From Virgibacillus siamensis (lineage in GTDB: Bacteria; Bacillota; Bacilli; Bacillales; Amphibacillaceae), in the NCBI RefSeq assembly GCF_900162695.1, contig NZ_FUIH01000007.1:1922001-1986000 (forward strand): a stretch of DNA of 64,000 nucleotides. The letters are read 5' to 3'. The number at the start of each line of letters is the position of its first letter. The first letter of the stretch is position 1. Under the pieces are notes generated by a model. It saw only the letters and a list, made by a program, of their open reading frames with translations, was not told the DNA's origin and made no database searches. Below, in pieces: positions 43,482 to 52,452 of this stretch. A program made the position numbers and the translations under genes.

Positions 43482-43603
43482 GCATATCCCCCTTATCTCG
43501 ATTAATATCGACAAAAGTATATCATAAATGAATGCAGAATCCTACATGAAAATTTATAAAGAATGGACACTTATTTGGTATGTAATTTTTCAAAAGCAGG
43601 ATC

Positions 43604-44248
43604 TTGCCAATTTTTGACGAATATATAGCATTAACTATACTTGGAGAGGTGATTCCACTGGTATCTGGTCTCCGATTAAAAACATATGATTTACTGATTT
43701 TGGAAGCAATTTTACGAAGGCTCAAGGAGAATTATCGGTTTGATGAAAAACTAATTGCAGCATACCGAAAAGAAAAAGCAGGATATGACGGTGAAAGAAA
43801 TGTTGACACACTCTCCACCTTCCTCCGAAATAATTTTTTAGTAATACGAGGACTTCGCCTGGAAAATCCCCCATTCCAATTTCAAATCGATACTCTCATC
43901 CTTTCCAAAGGTTTTTTCCTTATTCTAGAAATTAAAAACGTTGCCGGCACACTTCAATATGATTCCAAACAGAGGCAATTAACACAATTTGCGGATGGAA
44001 AAACCAAGTCCTACAAAGATCCGATTATGCAGGCTGAAGCGCAAAAGCACCATCTGCAAACATGGCTCCGGCAAATTGGAATTATCAATATTATCTACGC
44101 CTCTATCGATATAGTTTCTCTTCTGTCGATATATCTGCGCTCATATTTGATAAAAGTTTCCCATGTTGCCCGGGCAAATCATGGTATACTATATCTTGGG
44201 ATTATTCACAAACGAAAGCGCAAGGAATTCAGAGCATGTCCAATCTGA
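43604..44248 (+). CDS. NERD-domain protein, C-terminally truncated or degraded
   Basis: The NERD (nuclease-related) domain is clear: AGYDGERNVDTLSTFLRN, FQIDTLILSKGFFLILEIKN with the catalytic-like Asp and Glu-x-Lys, and the following GTLQYDSKQRQLTQ. After about residue 160 (HHLQTWLRQIGI) the protein no longer looks like the family and ends at 214 residues, where Bacillus NERD proteins run to roughly 300. The start is uncertain: GGAGAGG lies before residue 15-18 with no ATG. I suspect a pseudogene fragment, with the nuclease core retained. Confidence 0.6.
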   Translation: MPIFDEYIALTILGEVIPLVSGLRLKTYDLLILEAILRRLKENYRFDEKLIAAYRKEKAGYDGERNVDTLSTFLRNNFLVIRGLRLENPPFQFQIDTLILSKGFFLILEIKNVAGTLQYDSKQRQLTQFADGKTKSYKDPIMQAEAQKHHLQTWLRQIGIINIIYASIDIVSLLSIYLRSYLIKVSHVARANHGILYLGIIHKRKRKEFRACPI

Positions 44249-44339
44249 AATAAATTATATGCAGTACATTTCATCCAGATTATGTTACTGCAGCAACAAC
44301 CAAAATTGCATAGAATCGAAACACGAGGAGGGTTTTACG

Positions 44340-45188
44340 GTGGAAAACGTGATTGAAGTGAACCATTTGCGGAAAAAATTCGGGGGGAATTCTGCAATTG
44401 ATGATTTAAGTTTTCATGTCCGGAAAGGAGATATTTTTGGTTTGCTGGGACCAAGCGGATCAGGAAAAACAACAACAATTAAGATTCTGACAGGCGAACT
44501 GGATAAAACAGATGGTCAGGTTTCGGTTTTGAATGAATCTTCATCTACATTCCAATCATCCTATTTTAAATCTAAAATTGGCATTCTTTCCGACAACAGT
44601 GCATTATATGAGCGCTTGACCGTGTATGACAATCTGAAACTGTTCTGCAAACTTTATAATGCTCCGCTCAAGCAAATAAATGCAATACTGCAGGATGTAA
44701 ACATGGAACAAGAACGTTCTAAAACTGTTTCAAAACTTTCAAAAGGGATGAAACAGCGGATTTTGCTTGCAAAGGCATTGATTCATAAACCGGATTTGGT
44801 ATTTCTTGATGAACCGACCTCTGCACTCGATCCTGGAAACATGGCACAAATCCATCGCGGTCTTAAAGCGCTTAATGAAGCCGGTACAACGATATTTTTA
44901 ACCACACACAACATGGAGGAGGCTACGGAATTGTGTGACCGTGTTGCCTTTCTCAACAATGGAAAACTTCAGGAACTGGATAACCCTGAAGCACTTCGTT
45001 ATAAATATTCTACTCATGCGTTCCATGTGGAGACGATAAATGGAGAAAAGCTGGTCATTGACAACTCACCTGAGAATGCGGACCAGATCCGGAACATGAT
45101 TGCGGAAAAGCAAATCAAGTCAATAAACACCGATAAACCGACACTTGGACAAATCTTTTTAAAAGTAACCGGAAAGGAGCTTGTCTAA
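44340..45188 (+). CDS. ABC transporter ATP-binding protein (ABC-2 exporter type)
   Basis: A 282-residue ATPase from GTG 44340 (GAGGAGGG upstream). Walker A is GPSGSGKT (about 38-45), followed by the signature LSKGMKQRILLAKAL, Walker B LVFLDEPTSALDPG and the switch His in LTTHNMEEATELC. A C-terminal domain of about 70 residues resembles those of NatA/CcmA-like drug, lipid or sodium exporters. The permease gene begins in its stop codon. The substrate is unknown. Confidence 0.88.
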   Translation: MENVIEVNHLRKKFGGNSAIDDLSFHVRKGDIFGLLGPSGSGKTTTIKILTGELDKTDGQVSVLNESSSTFQSSYFKSKIGILSDNSALYERLTVYDNLKLFCKLYNAPLKQINAILQDVNMEQERSKTVSKLSKGMKQRILLAKALIHKPDLVFLDEPTSALDPGNMAQIHRGLKALNEAGTTIFLTTHNMEEATELCDRVAFLNNGKLQELDNPEALRYKYSTHAFHVETINGEKLVIDNSPENADQIRNMIAEKQIKSINTDKPTLGQIFLKVTGKELV

Positions 45189-45886
45189 TGAATGTGCATC
45201 GCATCCAGGCTATATTTGAAAAAGACTTAAAAGATTTCATGAAAAACATGATGCTTTTGATGATGCCTACAATTCCAATAATACTGGCGTTACTATATTC
45301 CCGTCTCGGCAAAGGGGATGAAGAACTTCCGTTGTTTATGCTGTATATGATTGTCGGCATTACCTTTTCGACTGTTACATCCAGCTGCATGATGACCATG
45401 ATGGCTGAAGAAAATGAAAAGAAAACATTACGCGGGCTTGTTCTTTCACCTGCTTCATTTATTGATATTTTAGTAGGGAAAAGTCTTGTCACAGGGTTAA
45501 TGACAGCTATTTCATTGGTTATTTCTCTGCTGATTGCCGGAATAGATCCATTCCTGGCTGTAAAACCAATTATTGGGATGGTGTTATTATTCCTATTCTT
45601 TCTGTTTCTAGGTATAGGAATCGGCCTGTTTGCAAAAACCGTTGCAGCAACATCGGCATATCTGATGCCTGTCATGTTCCTATTTGGTTTTACCCCAATG
45701 TTTAATTTACTTGGAATTGACGAGGACAGCATCGTTACCAAAATCATTAACGTTTTCCCGCTCCCACAATTAATTAAAATGCATGAAGATGGATCATGGT
45801 TCCCACTTGGGATTGTACTGATTTGGGTGATTGCAGCTGCAGCATTTATGGCTTTATGTTTCCGGAAAAGAAGTACAGATGATTAA
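45188..45886 (+). CDS. ABC-2 type transporter permease
   Basis: A 232-residue permease with about six hydrophobic segments (LLMMPTIPIILALLY near the start, then four in the middle and WFPLGIVLIWVIAAAAFMAL near the end). It overlaps the ATPase stop by one base. It is short for ABC-2 permeases but complete, with the EENEKKTLRGLVLSPAS cytoplasmic motif common to this group. Together they form a half-size exporter expected to dimerise. Confidence 0.85.
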   Translation: MNVHRIQAIFEKDLKDFMKNMMLLMMPTIPIILALLYSRLGKGDEELPLFMLYMIVGITFSTVTSSCMMTMMAEENEKKTLRGLVLSPASFIDILVGKSLVTGLMTAISLVISLLIAGIDPFLAVKPIIGMVLLFLFFLFLGIGIGLFAKTVAATSAYLMPVMFLFGFTPMFNLLGIDEDSIVTKIINVFPLPQLIKMHEDGSWFPLGIVLIWVIAAAAFMALCFRKRSTDD

Positions 45887-45887
45887 G

Positions 45888-45920
45888 AAAAGGCTAATCG
45901 CAAATCGCGATTAGCCTTTT
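45888..45920. terminator. bidirectional terminator between the ABC exporter and glpD
   Basis: AAAAGGCTAATCGC and GCGATTAGCCTTTT form a perfect 14-bp stem with a 5-base loop and A/T runs on both sides. The glpD stop codon (45911) lies within the stem. Confidence 0.9.
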
Positions 45921-47581
45921 CTAGTTTCGACCGGATGAACCGCCTCGTATAATAACTGTTCAAGTTCATCTGTATACTTTTTCGTTTGTTCCTCGCTCCA
46001 TCCAAGTCTTTCAGCCATGTAGGCAATGACATGATCCTTATGTTTCTGAACAAATTCAATGTCAAAAAACAGTGCACCTGTCCGCCTGATGAAGAAGTCG
46101 ACCGGTTTATACGTTAATTCGTATTCAATGGCATAAGTCAATTCGGCAAAAACGGCCGGGTCAATGCCTGCTTTATCCGCATTTGTCGTTTCTTCCTGAT
46201 ATAACTCAAAAATTTTATCTGTATTGGCACCGTATTTCTGAACCAAAAATTCAGCTGTTTCCTTATCGATCCCAAGCTCTGCCGCTTCAGATAGTTTGGC
46301 ATCTTGATAACGTTGAAATCCTTTTGAACCGCCAACATCACCACCGGAAATCGACAAATGTTCAGTAACCGATTTGGAATAAAGAATCCCGTCTTCTTTC
46401 TTCAATTGATTCACAACTGTATCCACTGCATCTGCAGCCATTTTTCGATAACCTGTTAATTTACCGCCAGCCATTGAAATCAGTCCGGAGTCGGAGATAA
46501 AGATTTCATCTTTGCGGGAAATCTCGTCGGGATTTTTTCCATCTTCTGCTATTAGCGGCCGCAAACCTGCATAGCTGGAATCAACATCTTCCTTGGTCAT
46601 GTCCAGAGATGGGAAAATATAGTTGATAGCATCAAGCAAATAGTCACGGTCATCCTCTGTCATTACCGGATGTGAAATATCACCGTCATAACTTGTGTCC
46701 GTAGTTCCAACATACGTTTTTTTATTACGCGGAATGGCAAAAACCATCCTTCCATCGGGGGCATCGAAATAGATCGCCTGCTTAAGCGGAAAACGGTCAT
46801 TTGAAAAAATCAAATGTACACCTTTTGTCAAATGCAGTGATTTACCGGTTTTGGAACCATCAATTTCTCGCAGATCATCCACCCATGGACCACCAGCATT
46901 TACAATCTTTTTCGCGCGGATTGTATGCTGTTCACCTGTCAACTGGTTTTCCGCTACAACACCGGTAATTTTCCCGGCTTCGTAAATAAAATCGACAGCT
47001 TTTGTATAATTGATAGCATGTGCGCCCTGTTCAACAGCTTTCTTGATTACCTCAATTGTCAGCCTGGCATCATCTGTTTTGTACTCCACATAGTAGCCGG
47101 AACCTTTTAATCCGTCTGATTTGATTAGGGGTTCTTTAGCAAGTGCTTCATCCGGGCTGAGCATTTTTCTTCGTTCCGATTTCTTGACGCCTGCCAAAAA
47201 ATCGTAAACGCGCAAACCAATATTTGTTGTAAATGGCCCGAAGTTACCTTCTTTATAAAATGGAAGCATCATCCACTCCGGTGTTGTAACATGCGGTCCA
47301 TTTTCGTATACAATAGCCCGCTCTTTTCCAACTTCGGCAACCATCTTCACTTCAAATTGCTTCAAATAGCGTAATCCGCCATGGACCAGCTTTGTTGACC
47401 GGCTGGATGTTCCTGCAGCAAAATCCTGCATTTCAATTACTCCGGTATTCATGCCGCGGGTGACCGCGTCAAGCGCAATACCGGATCCAGTGATACCGCC
47501 GCCAATGACAAGAACATCCAGTTGATGATCCGTTAAATTTTGATAAATTTTATCCCTGTGATAACTTGAAAAAATAGTCAT
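45911..47581 (-). CDS. glpD: aerobic glycerol-3-phosphate dehydrogenase
   Basis: Oxidises sn-glycerol 3-phosphate to dihydroxyacetone phosphate and passes electrons to menaquinone at the membrane. The 556-residue flavoprotein has the FAD motif DVLVIGGGITGSGIALDAVTRG near the N-terminus, GTSSRSTKLVHGGLRYL, IVNAGGPWVDDLR and SMAGGKLTGYRKMA. ATG 47581 follows GGAGG; a frame opening at 47608 is upstream of the RBS. Its transcript starts behind dhaM and passes a leader terminator that GlpP should suppress when glycerol 3-phosphate is present. Confidence 0.97.
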   Translation of the reverse strand: MTIFSSYHRDKIYQNLTDHQLDVLVIGGGITGSGIALDAVTRGMNTGVIEMQDFAAGTSSRSTKLVHGGLRYLKQFEVKMVAEVGKERAIVYENGPHVTTPEWMMLPFYKEGNFGPFTTNIGLRVYDFLAGVKKSERRKMLSPDEALAKEPLIKSDGLKGSGYYVEYKTDDARLTIEVIKKAVEQGAHAINYTKAVDFIYEAGKITGVVAENQLTGEQHTIRAKKIVNAGGPWVDDLREIDGSKTGKSLHLTKGVHLIFSNDRFPLKQAIYFDAPDGRMVFAIPRNKKTYVGTTDTSYDGDISHPVMTEDDRDYLLDAINYIFPSLDMTKEDVDSSYAGLRPLIAEDGKNPDEISRKDEIFISDSGLISMAGGKLTGYRKMAADAVDTVVNQLKKEDGILYSKSVTEHLSISGGDVGGSKGFQRYQDAKLSEAAELGIDKETAEFLVQKYGANTDKIFELYQEETTNADKAGIDPAVFAELTYAIEYELTYKPVDFFIRRTGALFFDIEFVQKHKDHVIAYMAERLGWSEEQTKKYTDELEQLLYEAVHPVETRKG

Positions 47582-47654
47582 AGTCCGTTTAACCTCCCTT
47601 AATATCAATACCCTTTAAATGATATTTTCATGTGTTTTATGGAAGTTGTTTTAA

Positions 47655-47728
47655 AAAAAGAAAAAACCACAAATCAAACTGATGACACAGTAGTGTTCAT
47701 CAGCCATTTGTGGTTTCTCCATTTCTCC
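47655..47728 (-). promoter_or_regulatory. glpD leader: GlpP-dependent terminator/antiterminator
   Basis: On minus the leader reads GGAGAAATGGAGAAACCA (47711-47728). A long hairpin then uses AACCACAAAT with ATTTGTGGTT and CTGATGA with TCATCAG, followed by TTTTTTCTTTTTTT. The motif overlaps the 5' arm of the terminator, so a bound antiterminator would open it. The same motif is in the glpF leader. Confidence 0.85.
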
Positions 47729-47751
47729 GACACATGTATTAACTTACATAC

Positions 47752-47780
47752 ATCATATCAAACTGTTCTAAAGGTGTAAA
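47752..47780 (-). promoter_or_regulatory. promoter of glpD
   Basis: TTTACA (47775-47780), 17 bases, TATGAT (47752-47757) on minus, beginning 2 bases after the dhaM stop codon. Confidence 0.65.
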
Positions 47781-47781
47781 G

Positions 47782-48168
47782 TTACTTGACTTCTTCGCCG
47801 TATTTTTTAACGACAGCAGCGTAAACATCATCAAAACTTTTTCCCATACCAGACTCAACGGCTGCAAGATATGCTCCTTCCATGACCGGCGCTTCAGCAA
47901 TTCGAATGTCTTTTGCATCAGTCATCTCTATAGCAATCTCGGCATTCATTTTCGCGCTCCCAATATCGTAAAAGAGCAATACGCCGTTTCCATTATCCGC
48001 CCGCTCGATAGCCTCCTGGATTTTCCCAGCATTTGTACCGATTTCATTGTCTTCTGTCCCACCGGCAAGTTCTACCGGGACATCAAGAATAACCTGCCGT
48101 ATCATGTCTTTAATCCCTTCCGCAATCTTTGGGCTGTGTGAAATCAGAACAAGACCTGTATATGCCAT
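47782..48168 (-). CDS. dhaM: PTS-dependent dihydroxyacetone kinase phosphotransferase subunit DhaM
   Basis: A 128-residue EIIA-Man-like domain that receives phosphate from HPr and rephosphorylates the ADP bound to DhaL. LVLISHSPKIAEGI holds the phospho-histidine (about residue 10), and GTNAGKIQEAIE and LLFYDIGSAKMNAEIAIE match the family. It lacks the HPr and enzyme-I-like domains fused to E. coli DhaM, so it depends on the general PTS such as the enzyme I at 8093. Its ATG overlaps the dhaL stop. Confidence 0.94.
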   Translation of the reverse strand: MAYTGLVLISHSPKIAEGIKDMIRQVILDVPVELAGGTEDNEIGTNAGKIQEAIERADNGNGVLLFYDIGSAKMNAEIAIEMTDAKDIRIAEAPVMEGAYLAAVESGMGKSFDDVYAAVVKKYGEEVK

Positions 48169-48797
48169 TAATGGTTGCCTCCTTTAACCGCATAAGCCAG
48201 ACCGGCGAATATATAATATGAAGTTGCAGCCCCGGGGTCGATATGACCAACGGACTTTTCCTTAAAATAAGCTGCTCTTCCCTTGGTTGCCTGCATATCT
48301 TCTGTGTCCGCCATTGCTTTTTTGGCGGTTTCTATAATACTATCCGATGAAAAATCATCTGTTCCCGAAAAATAATCAGCCATTGGTGACCAGACATCCA
48401 AAAGTGTTTTTTCACCCTCGGTTGACTTTCCACGTTGTTTCACACCGTTCACAGCCTCATTTAATGCAGCGGAAAAAGCCGCAGTATCAAGGTTCTCCTG
48501 CCCTTTTACCGAAGTTGACATTTTCAAAAATGCTGTCCCCAATAAAGGTCCGGATGCACCACCAACTTTTGAGATCAGTGTCATTGCGGTATCCTTTAAT
48601 ACATCCGAAATGGTTTGGTAATCTTGTTCTATCATTTTATGCATTACTTCCTGAAAACCTCTTGCCATATTAATGCCATGATCACCATCACCAATTTTCT
48701 GGTCGAGTTCAGTCAGGTATTCTTTGTTTTCCTGAATGTACTTGTTTGAAAGTTCCAGCCAGGTTGCTACATCCTTAACGGTTAATTCCATTTGCAT
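48168..48797 (-). CDS. dhaL: dihydroxyacetone kinase ADP-binding subunit DhaL
   Basis: A 209-residue subunit that holds ADP/ATP with magnesium as a fixed cofactor and phosphorylates DHA bound to DhaK. DQKIGDGDHGINMARGFQEV supplies the metal-binding aspartates; GGASGPLLGTAFLKM and GRAAYFKEKSVGHIDPGA complete the nucleotide site. It starts 14 bases behind dhaK. Confidence 0.95.
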   Translation of the reverse strand: MQMELTVKDVATWLELSNKYIQENKEYLTELDQKIGDGDHGINMARGFQEVMHKMIEQDYQTISDVLKDTAMTLISKVGGASGPLLGTAFLKMSTSVKGQENLDTAAFSAALNEAVNGVKQRGKSTEGEKTLLDVWSPMADYFSGTDDFSSDSIIETAKKAMADTEDMQATKGRAAYFKEKSVGHIDPGAATSYYIFAGLAYAVKGGNH

Positions 48798-48811
48798 TGA
48801 TCCTTTCTCAA

Positions 48812-49798
48812 TTAAAATGCAGGTGCAGAAGTTTCCGCATCCAGAAGTTCTTTCAAGTTATCATCCAACTTCATTAATGTAACGGAACATCCTGCCATTT
48901 CCAGTGATGTCATATACCCGCCGACATAAGTCCGATAAACATGAATACCTTTCTCCTTTAGTATTTCCTGAACCTTTTTATTTACAATATACAATTCCAT
49001 CTCCGGTGTTGCACCTAATCCGTTAACCATTACCGCAACATCGGAGTCCGCATAATCCATGTCCTCCAGTACTTTTGCCGTCAGTCTTTCGGCTATTTCA
49101 TCGGCTGATTTTAATGTTTCCCGTTCAATTCCCGGTTCGCCATGAATACCGATACCAACTTCCATTTCATTATCCTTCAATTCAAAACTGGGCTTGCCTG
49201 CTTCCGGAACGATGCATGATGTTAACGCCATTCCAATTGAACGTACATTAGCGACAGCCTTATCAGCCAATATTTTTATCTCCTTTAATGATGCGCCTTG
49301 ATCTGCGAGTGCTCCGACAATTTTGTGCACCAGCACAGTACCGGCAATCCCTCTTCTGCCAGTGGTAAAGGAACTATCCTCTACTGCAACATCATCGTTT
49401 ACAACGACTTGTTCCACATCTATTCCTTCTGCTTCCGCAAGTTCTGCTGCCATTTCGAAATTGATAACATCCCCGGTATAGTTTTTGATCACTAAAAATA
49501 CACCATTTCCACTATCGACAGCTTTAATTGCTTCCAGAACCTGATCCGGTGTCGGTGATGTAAAAATCTCGCCGGAAACTGCTGCATCCAGCATTCCTTT
49601 TCCCACATACCCAGCATGTGCCGGCTCATGTCCGCTTCCACCGCCGCTTACAATACCAACCTTGCCCTCAACAGGCGCGTCGGTCCTGACAATAATCGAT
49701 GTTTCCGGCAGCTGCTTTACTGTATCCGGGTAAGCTGCCGCGATCCCTGCAACCATATCCTTTACAACTTCATTGGGATTATTGATAATTTTTTTCAT
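48812..49798 (-). CDS. dhaK: dihydroxyacetone kinase substrate-binding subunit DhaK
   Basis: A 328-residue subunit that binds dihydroxyacetone covalently through a histidine, here in GIGIHGEPGIERE. VSGGGSGHEPAHAGYVGKGM and the metal-independent fold are typical. GTG/ATG choice is clear: ATG 49798 has GGGGGTG upstream. It lies 97 bases behind glpK. With DhaLM it makes dihydroxyacetone phosphate, the same product as GlpK-GlpD. No glycerol dehydrogenase gene is in the window, so the DHA source is external or encoded elsewhere. Confidence 0.96.
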   Translation of the reverse strand: MKKIINNPNEVVKDMVAGIAAAYPDTVKQLPETSIIVRTDAPVEGKVGIVSGGGSGHEPAHAGYVGKGMLDAAVSGEIFTSPTPDQVLEAIKAVDSGNGVFLVIKNYTGDVINFEMAAELAEAEGIDVEQVVVNDDVAVEDSSFTTGRRGIAGTVLVHKIVGALADQGASLKEIKILADKAVANVRSIGMALTSCIVPEAGKPSFELKDNEMEVGIGIHGEPGIERETLKSADEIAERLTAKVLEDMDYADSDVAVMVNGLGATPEMELYIVNKKVQEILKEKGIHVYRTYVGGYMTSLEMAGCSVTLMKLDDNLKELLDAETSAPAF

Positions 49799-49895
49799 AA
49801 ACGCACCCCCACTTTCCGGTATTTTGACCCATTTAAGAGTTGCTAAAAGAGGGAAATCATGATCGTTACGTCATTATTCCCCCCTTAAAAAACAA

Positions 49896-51389
49896 TTATT
49901 TAAACTTGCGTGTTGCTTCTACAGCTTTTTGCCATCCTTTATACAATTCACCGCGGCTGTCGTCTTCCATTTCGTGCTTGAACAACCGGTCTGTTTTCCA
50001 TTGTGATGCAATTTCATCTTTATCTTTCCAGTATCCAACCGCAAGACCGGCTAGATATGCCGCACCTAATGCAGTTGTTTCCTGAACAACCGGACGCTCA
50101 ACCGGAACACCCAGCATATCGCTCTGGAACTGCATCAGGAAGTTATTTTTAACAGCGCCCCCGTCAACGCGCAATGTTTTCAGGTTAATTTCAGAATCGG
50201 TGATCATCGCATCCAGTACATCTTTTGTCTGATATGCAAGGGACTCAAGTGTAGCACGAATGAAATGTGCCTTCGTTGTACCGCGGGTCAGTCCGAACAC
50301 CGCACCACGTGCATCACTGTCCCAGTATGGTGTACCTAGACCGACAAATGCGGGAACCATATATACACCATCTGTTGAATCTACTTGTTGAGCAAAGTCC
50401 TCCGTTTCCGGTGCTGAATCTATCAGTTTCAAACCATCCCGGAGCCATTGAATCGCAGACCCTGCAACAAAAATACTTCCTTCAAGTGCATATTCTACTT
50501 TCCCATCAACACCCCATGCCAATGTAGTTAACAATCCATTATCCGATTTGACACCTTCTTCGCCGGTATTCATCAGCATAAAGCATCCGGTTCCATATGT
50601 GTTCTTAGCCATCCCTTTGTCAAAACATGCCTGGCCAAACAATGCAGCCTGCTGGTCTCCAGCAATTCCGGCAATCGGAACTTCATGACCGAAGAAATGA
50701 TAATCAACTGTGTTCGAGTAGACTTCAGATGATTGGCGAACTTCCGGCAGCATATTTTTCGGAACACCTAGAATGTCCAGTAACTCATCATCCCATTTTA
50801 AATCATAAATGTTGAACATCAATGTTCGGGATGCATTGGAATAGTCCGTTATATGTGTTCTTCCACCTGATAACTTATAAACAATCCATGTATCCATCGT
50901 TCCAAACAACAGGTCGCCCTTTTCGGCCTTCTCACGTGCACCTTGCACATTATCCAGGATCCATTTTACTTTTGTTCCTGAAAAATACGGGTCAAGCAGC
51001 AAACCGGTTTTTTCCCGGAATAGATCATTGTAATCGTTAGCACGTAATTCCTTACAGATATCCTCCGTCTGGCGCGACTGCCAAACAATTGCTCTGTAAA
51101 TTGGCTTTCCTGTATGCTTATCCCAGATTACAGTTGTTTCCCGCTGGTTGGTAATGCCTATACCGGCAATCTGACTCGGTTCTGTATCTGATTTCCGTAA
51201 CACTTCCGCAATACAGGAAAGTACTGAAGTCCATATTTCGTTTGCATCATGCTCAACCCAGCCTGGTTTCGGAAAAAACTGCTCAAATTCTGTTTGTGCT
51301 GTTTCCACAATAGAACCGTCCTGATCAAATAAAATTGCTCGTGAGCTGGTCGTTCCCTGATCTAATGATAAAATATACTGCTTCGCCAT
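49896..51389 (-). CDS. glpK: glycerol kinase
   Basis: Phosphorylates glycerol to glycerol 3-phosphate. The 497-residue FGGY-family enzyme has the phosphate motif LSLDQGTTSSRAILFD (8-23), IVWQSRQTEDICKEL and GIAGDQQAALFGQ. His231 in YHFFGHEVP corresponds to the histidine that HPr phosphorylates in Enterococcus and Bacillus glycerol kinases, so activation by enzyme I/HPr is expected. It starts 16 bases behind glpF. Confidence 0.97.
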   Translation of the reverse strand: MAKQYILSLDQGTTSSRAILFDQDGSIVETAQTEFEQFFPKPGWVEHDANEIWTSVLSCIAEVLRKSDTEPSQIAGIGITNQRETTVIWDKHTGKPIYRAIVWQSRQTEDICKELRANDYNDLFREKTGLLLDPYFSGTKVKWILDNVQGAREKAEKGDLLFGTMDTWIVYKLSGGRTHITDYSNASRTLMFNIYDLKWDDELLDILGVPKNMLPEVRQSSEVYSNTVDYHFFGHEVPIAGIAGDQQAALFGQACFDKGMAKNTYGTGCFMLMNTGEEGVKSDNGLLTTLAWGVDGKVEYALEGSIFVAGSAIQWLRDGLKLIDSAPETEDFAQQVDSTDGVYMVPAFVGLGTPYWDSDARGAVFGLTRGTTKAHFIRATLESLAYQTKDVLDAMITDSEINLKTLRVDGGAVKNNFLMQFQSDMLGVPVERPVVQETTALGAAYLAGLAVGYWKDKDEIASQWKTDRLFKHEMEDDSRGELYKGWQKAVEATRKFK

Positions 51390-51405
51390 TTTTACATTCC
51401 TCCCA

Positions 51406-52236
51406 TTAGTTAATTTGTTCTTCTACTTTGTCTGCTACAGTTCTGCCTTTTTTAAGTTCTGCACTTGCTGCACCAATCATGATGACGACCACGACAACAC
51501 TTAAAATCCAAAACAGTGCAGTATAGTTTCCTTCAAAAATTGCCTTGTAAAACACACCACCGTAAACACCGCCAAGAATCGGACCTACAACCGGAATCCA
51601 ACTATATCCCCAATCGGATCCGCCTTTCCCCGGTATCGGCAGAACAAAATGCGCAATTCTTGGTCCCAAATCACGGGATGGATTAATCGCATACCCGGTA
51701 GTTCCGCCAAGAGACATACCTATCGCAACAATCAATAACCCGACAATTAATGGGTTCAATCCTTCAGTGAATTCATTTGCACCAATAAACATAAGACCTG
51801 ACAACAGGATAAATGTACCGATAATTTCACTTACAAGATTGGATAAAGGACTTCGAATTGCAGGGGTTGTACAGAATACATCCCGCATTGCCACCTGGTC
51901 TTTCGTTTTTTTCCAATGAGGCAAATAGTTCAGAAACACAATGCATGCCCCGATAAACGCACCGATCATCTGTGCTGAAATATACATTGGCACCTTTGCC
52001 CACGGAAATTCACCAGCTGCAGCAAAACCGAGTGTAACGGCAGGATTAACATGTGCACCGGTAAATTTACCAACAGCATATACCGCCATTGTTACCGCAA
52101 GTCCCCAGCCGATGGTTATGACAACCCATCCGGCTCCTTCAGCCTTTGATTTATTCAAAACAACTCCTCCAACAACACCTCCACCTAATATAACTAAAAT
52201 CATGGTACCTACTAATTCCGCTAAAAACTCCGGCAA
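51406..52236 (-). CDS. glpF: glycerol facilitator (aquaglyceroporin)
   Basis: A 276-residue six-helix channel of the MIP family. The first pore motif is NPA (64-66, GAHVNPAVTLG); the second reads NPS (185-187, YAINPSRDLGPR) in place of the usual NPA. The TTG start at 52236 has AAGGAG about 9 bases upstream; the frame stays open to 52305 inside the leader. It is first in glpF-glpK-dhaKLM and is governed by the promoter, cre site and GlpP leader at 52283-52410. Confidence 0.95.
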   Translation of the reverse strand: MPEFLAELVGTMILVILGGGVVGGVVLNKSKAEGAGWVVITIGWGLAVTMAVYAVGKFTGAHVNPAVTLGFAAAGEFPWAKVPMYISAQMIGAFIGACIVFLNYLPHWKKTKDQVAMRDVFCTTPAIRSPLSNLVSEIIGTFILLSGLMFIGANEFTEGLNPLIVGLLIVAIGMSLGGTTGYAINPSRDLGPRIAHFVLPIPGKGGSDWGYSWIPVVGPILGGVYGGVFYKAIFEGNYTALFWILSVVVVVIMIGAASAELKKGRTVADKVEEQIN

Positions 52237-52282
52237 TTGAATCAGCTCCTTTATAAAATATGAAACTCCTGATTGTGAAATG

Positions 52283-52357
52283 AATACAGAGAAACCCACA
52301 CTCAAATAGACATACCTCTCTCAGGGGTTCTATTCAAGTGTGGGTCTCCATGTCTCC
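52283..52357 (-). promoter_or_regulatory. glpF leader: GlpP-dependent terminator/antiterminator
   Basis: On minus, GGAGACATGGAGACCCA (52341-52357) runs into a hairpin with 15-base arms (52330-52344 and 52295-52309) and a 20-base loop, then a T-rich tail. The motif GGAGAnATGGAGAnnCCA is shared with the glpD leader and overlaps the 5' arm. Confidence 0.85.
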
Positions 52358-52381
52358 ACCACGATCTTAACTTGTAAAAAT

Positions 52382-52410
52382 ATTTTATCGCAAACTGAAA
52401 CCGCTGTCAA
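52382..52410 (-). promoter_or_regulatory. glpF promoter with cre (CcpA) site
   Basis: TTGACA (52405-52410), 17 bases, TAAAAT (52382-52387) on minus. The plus strand reads TGAAACCGCTGTCA (52396-52409), a full match to the cre consensus TGWAANCGNTNWCA, covering the -35. CcpA with HPr-Ser-P or Crh-Ser-P would compete with RNA polymerase. Confidence 0.88.
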
Positions 52411-52452
52411 CTGCAGTTCGCCAAAAAATGATGAGAGGAACCCCAAAACTAT

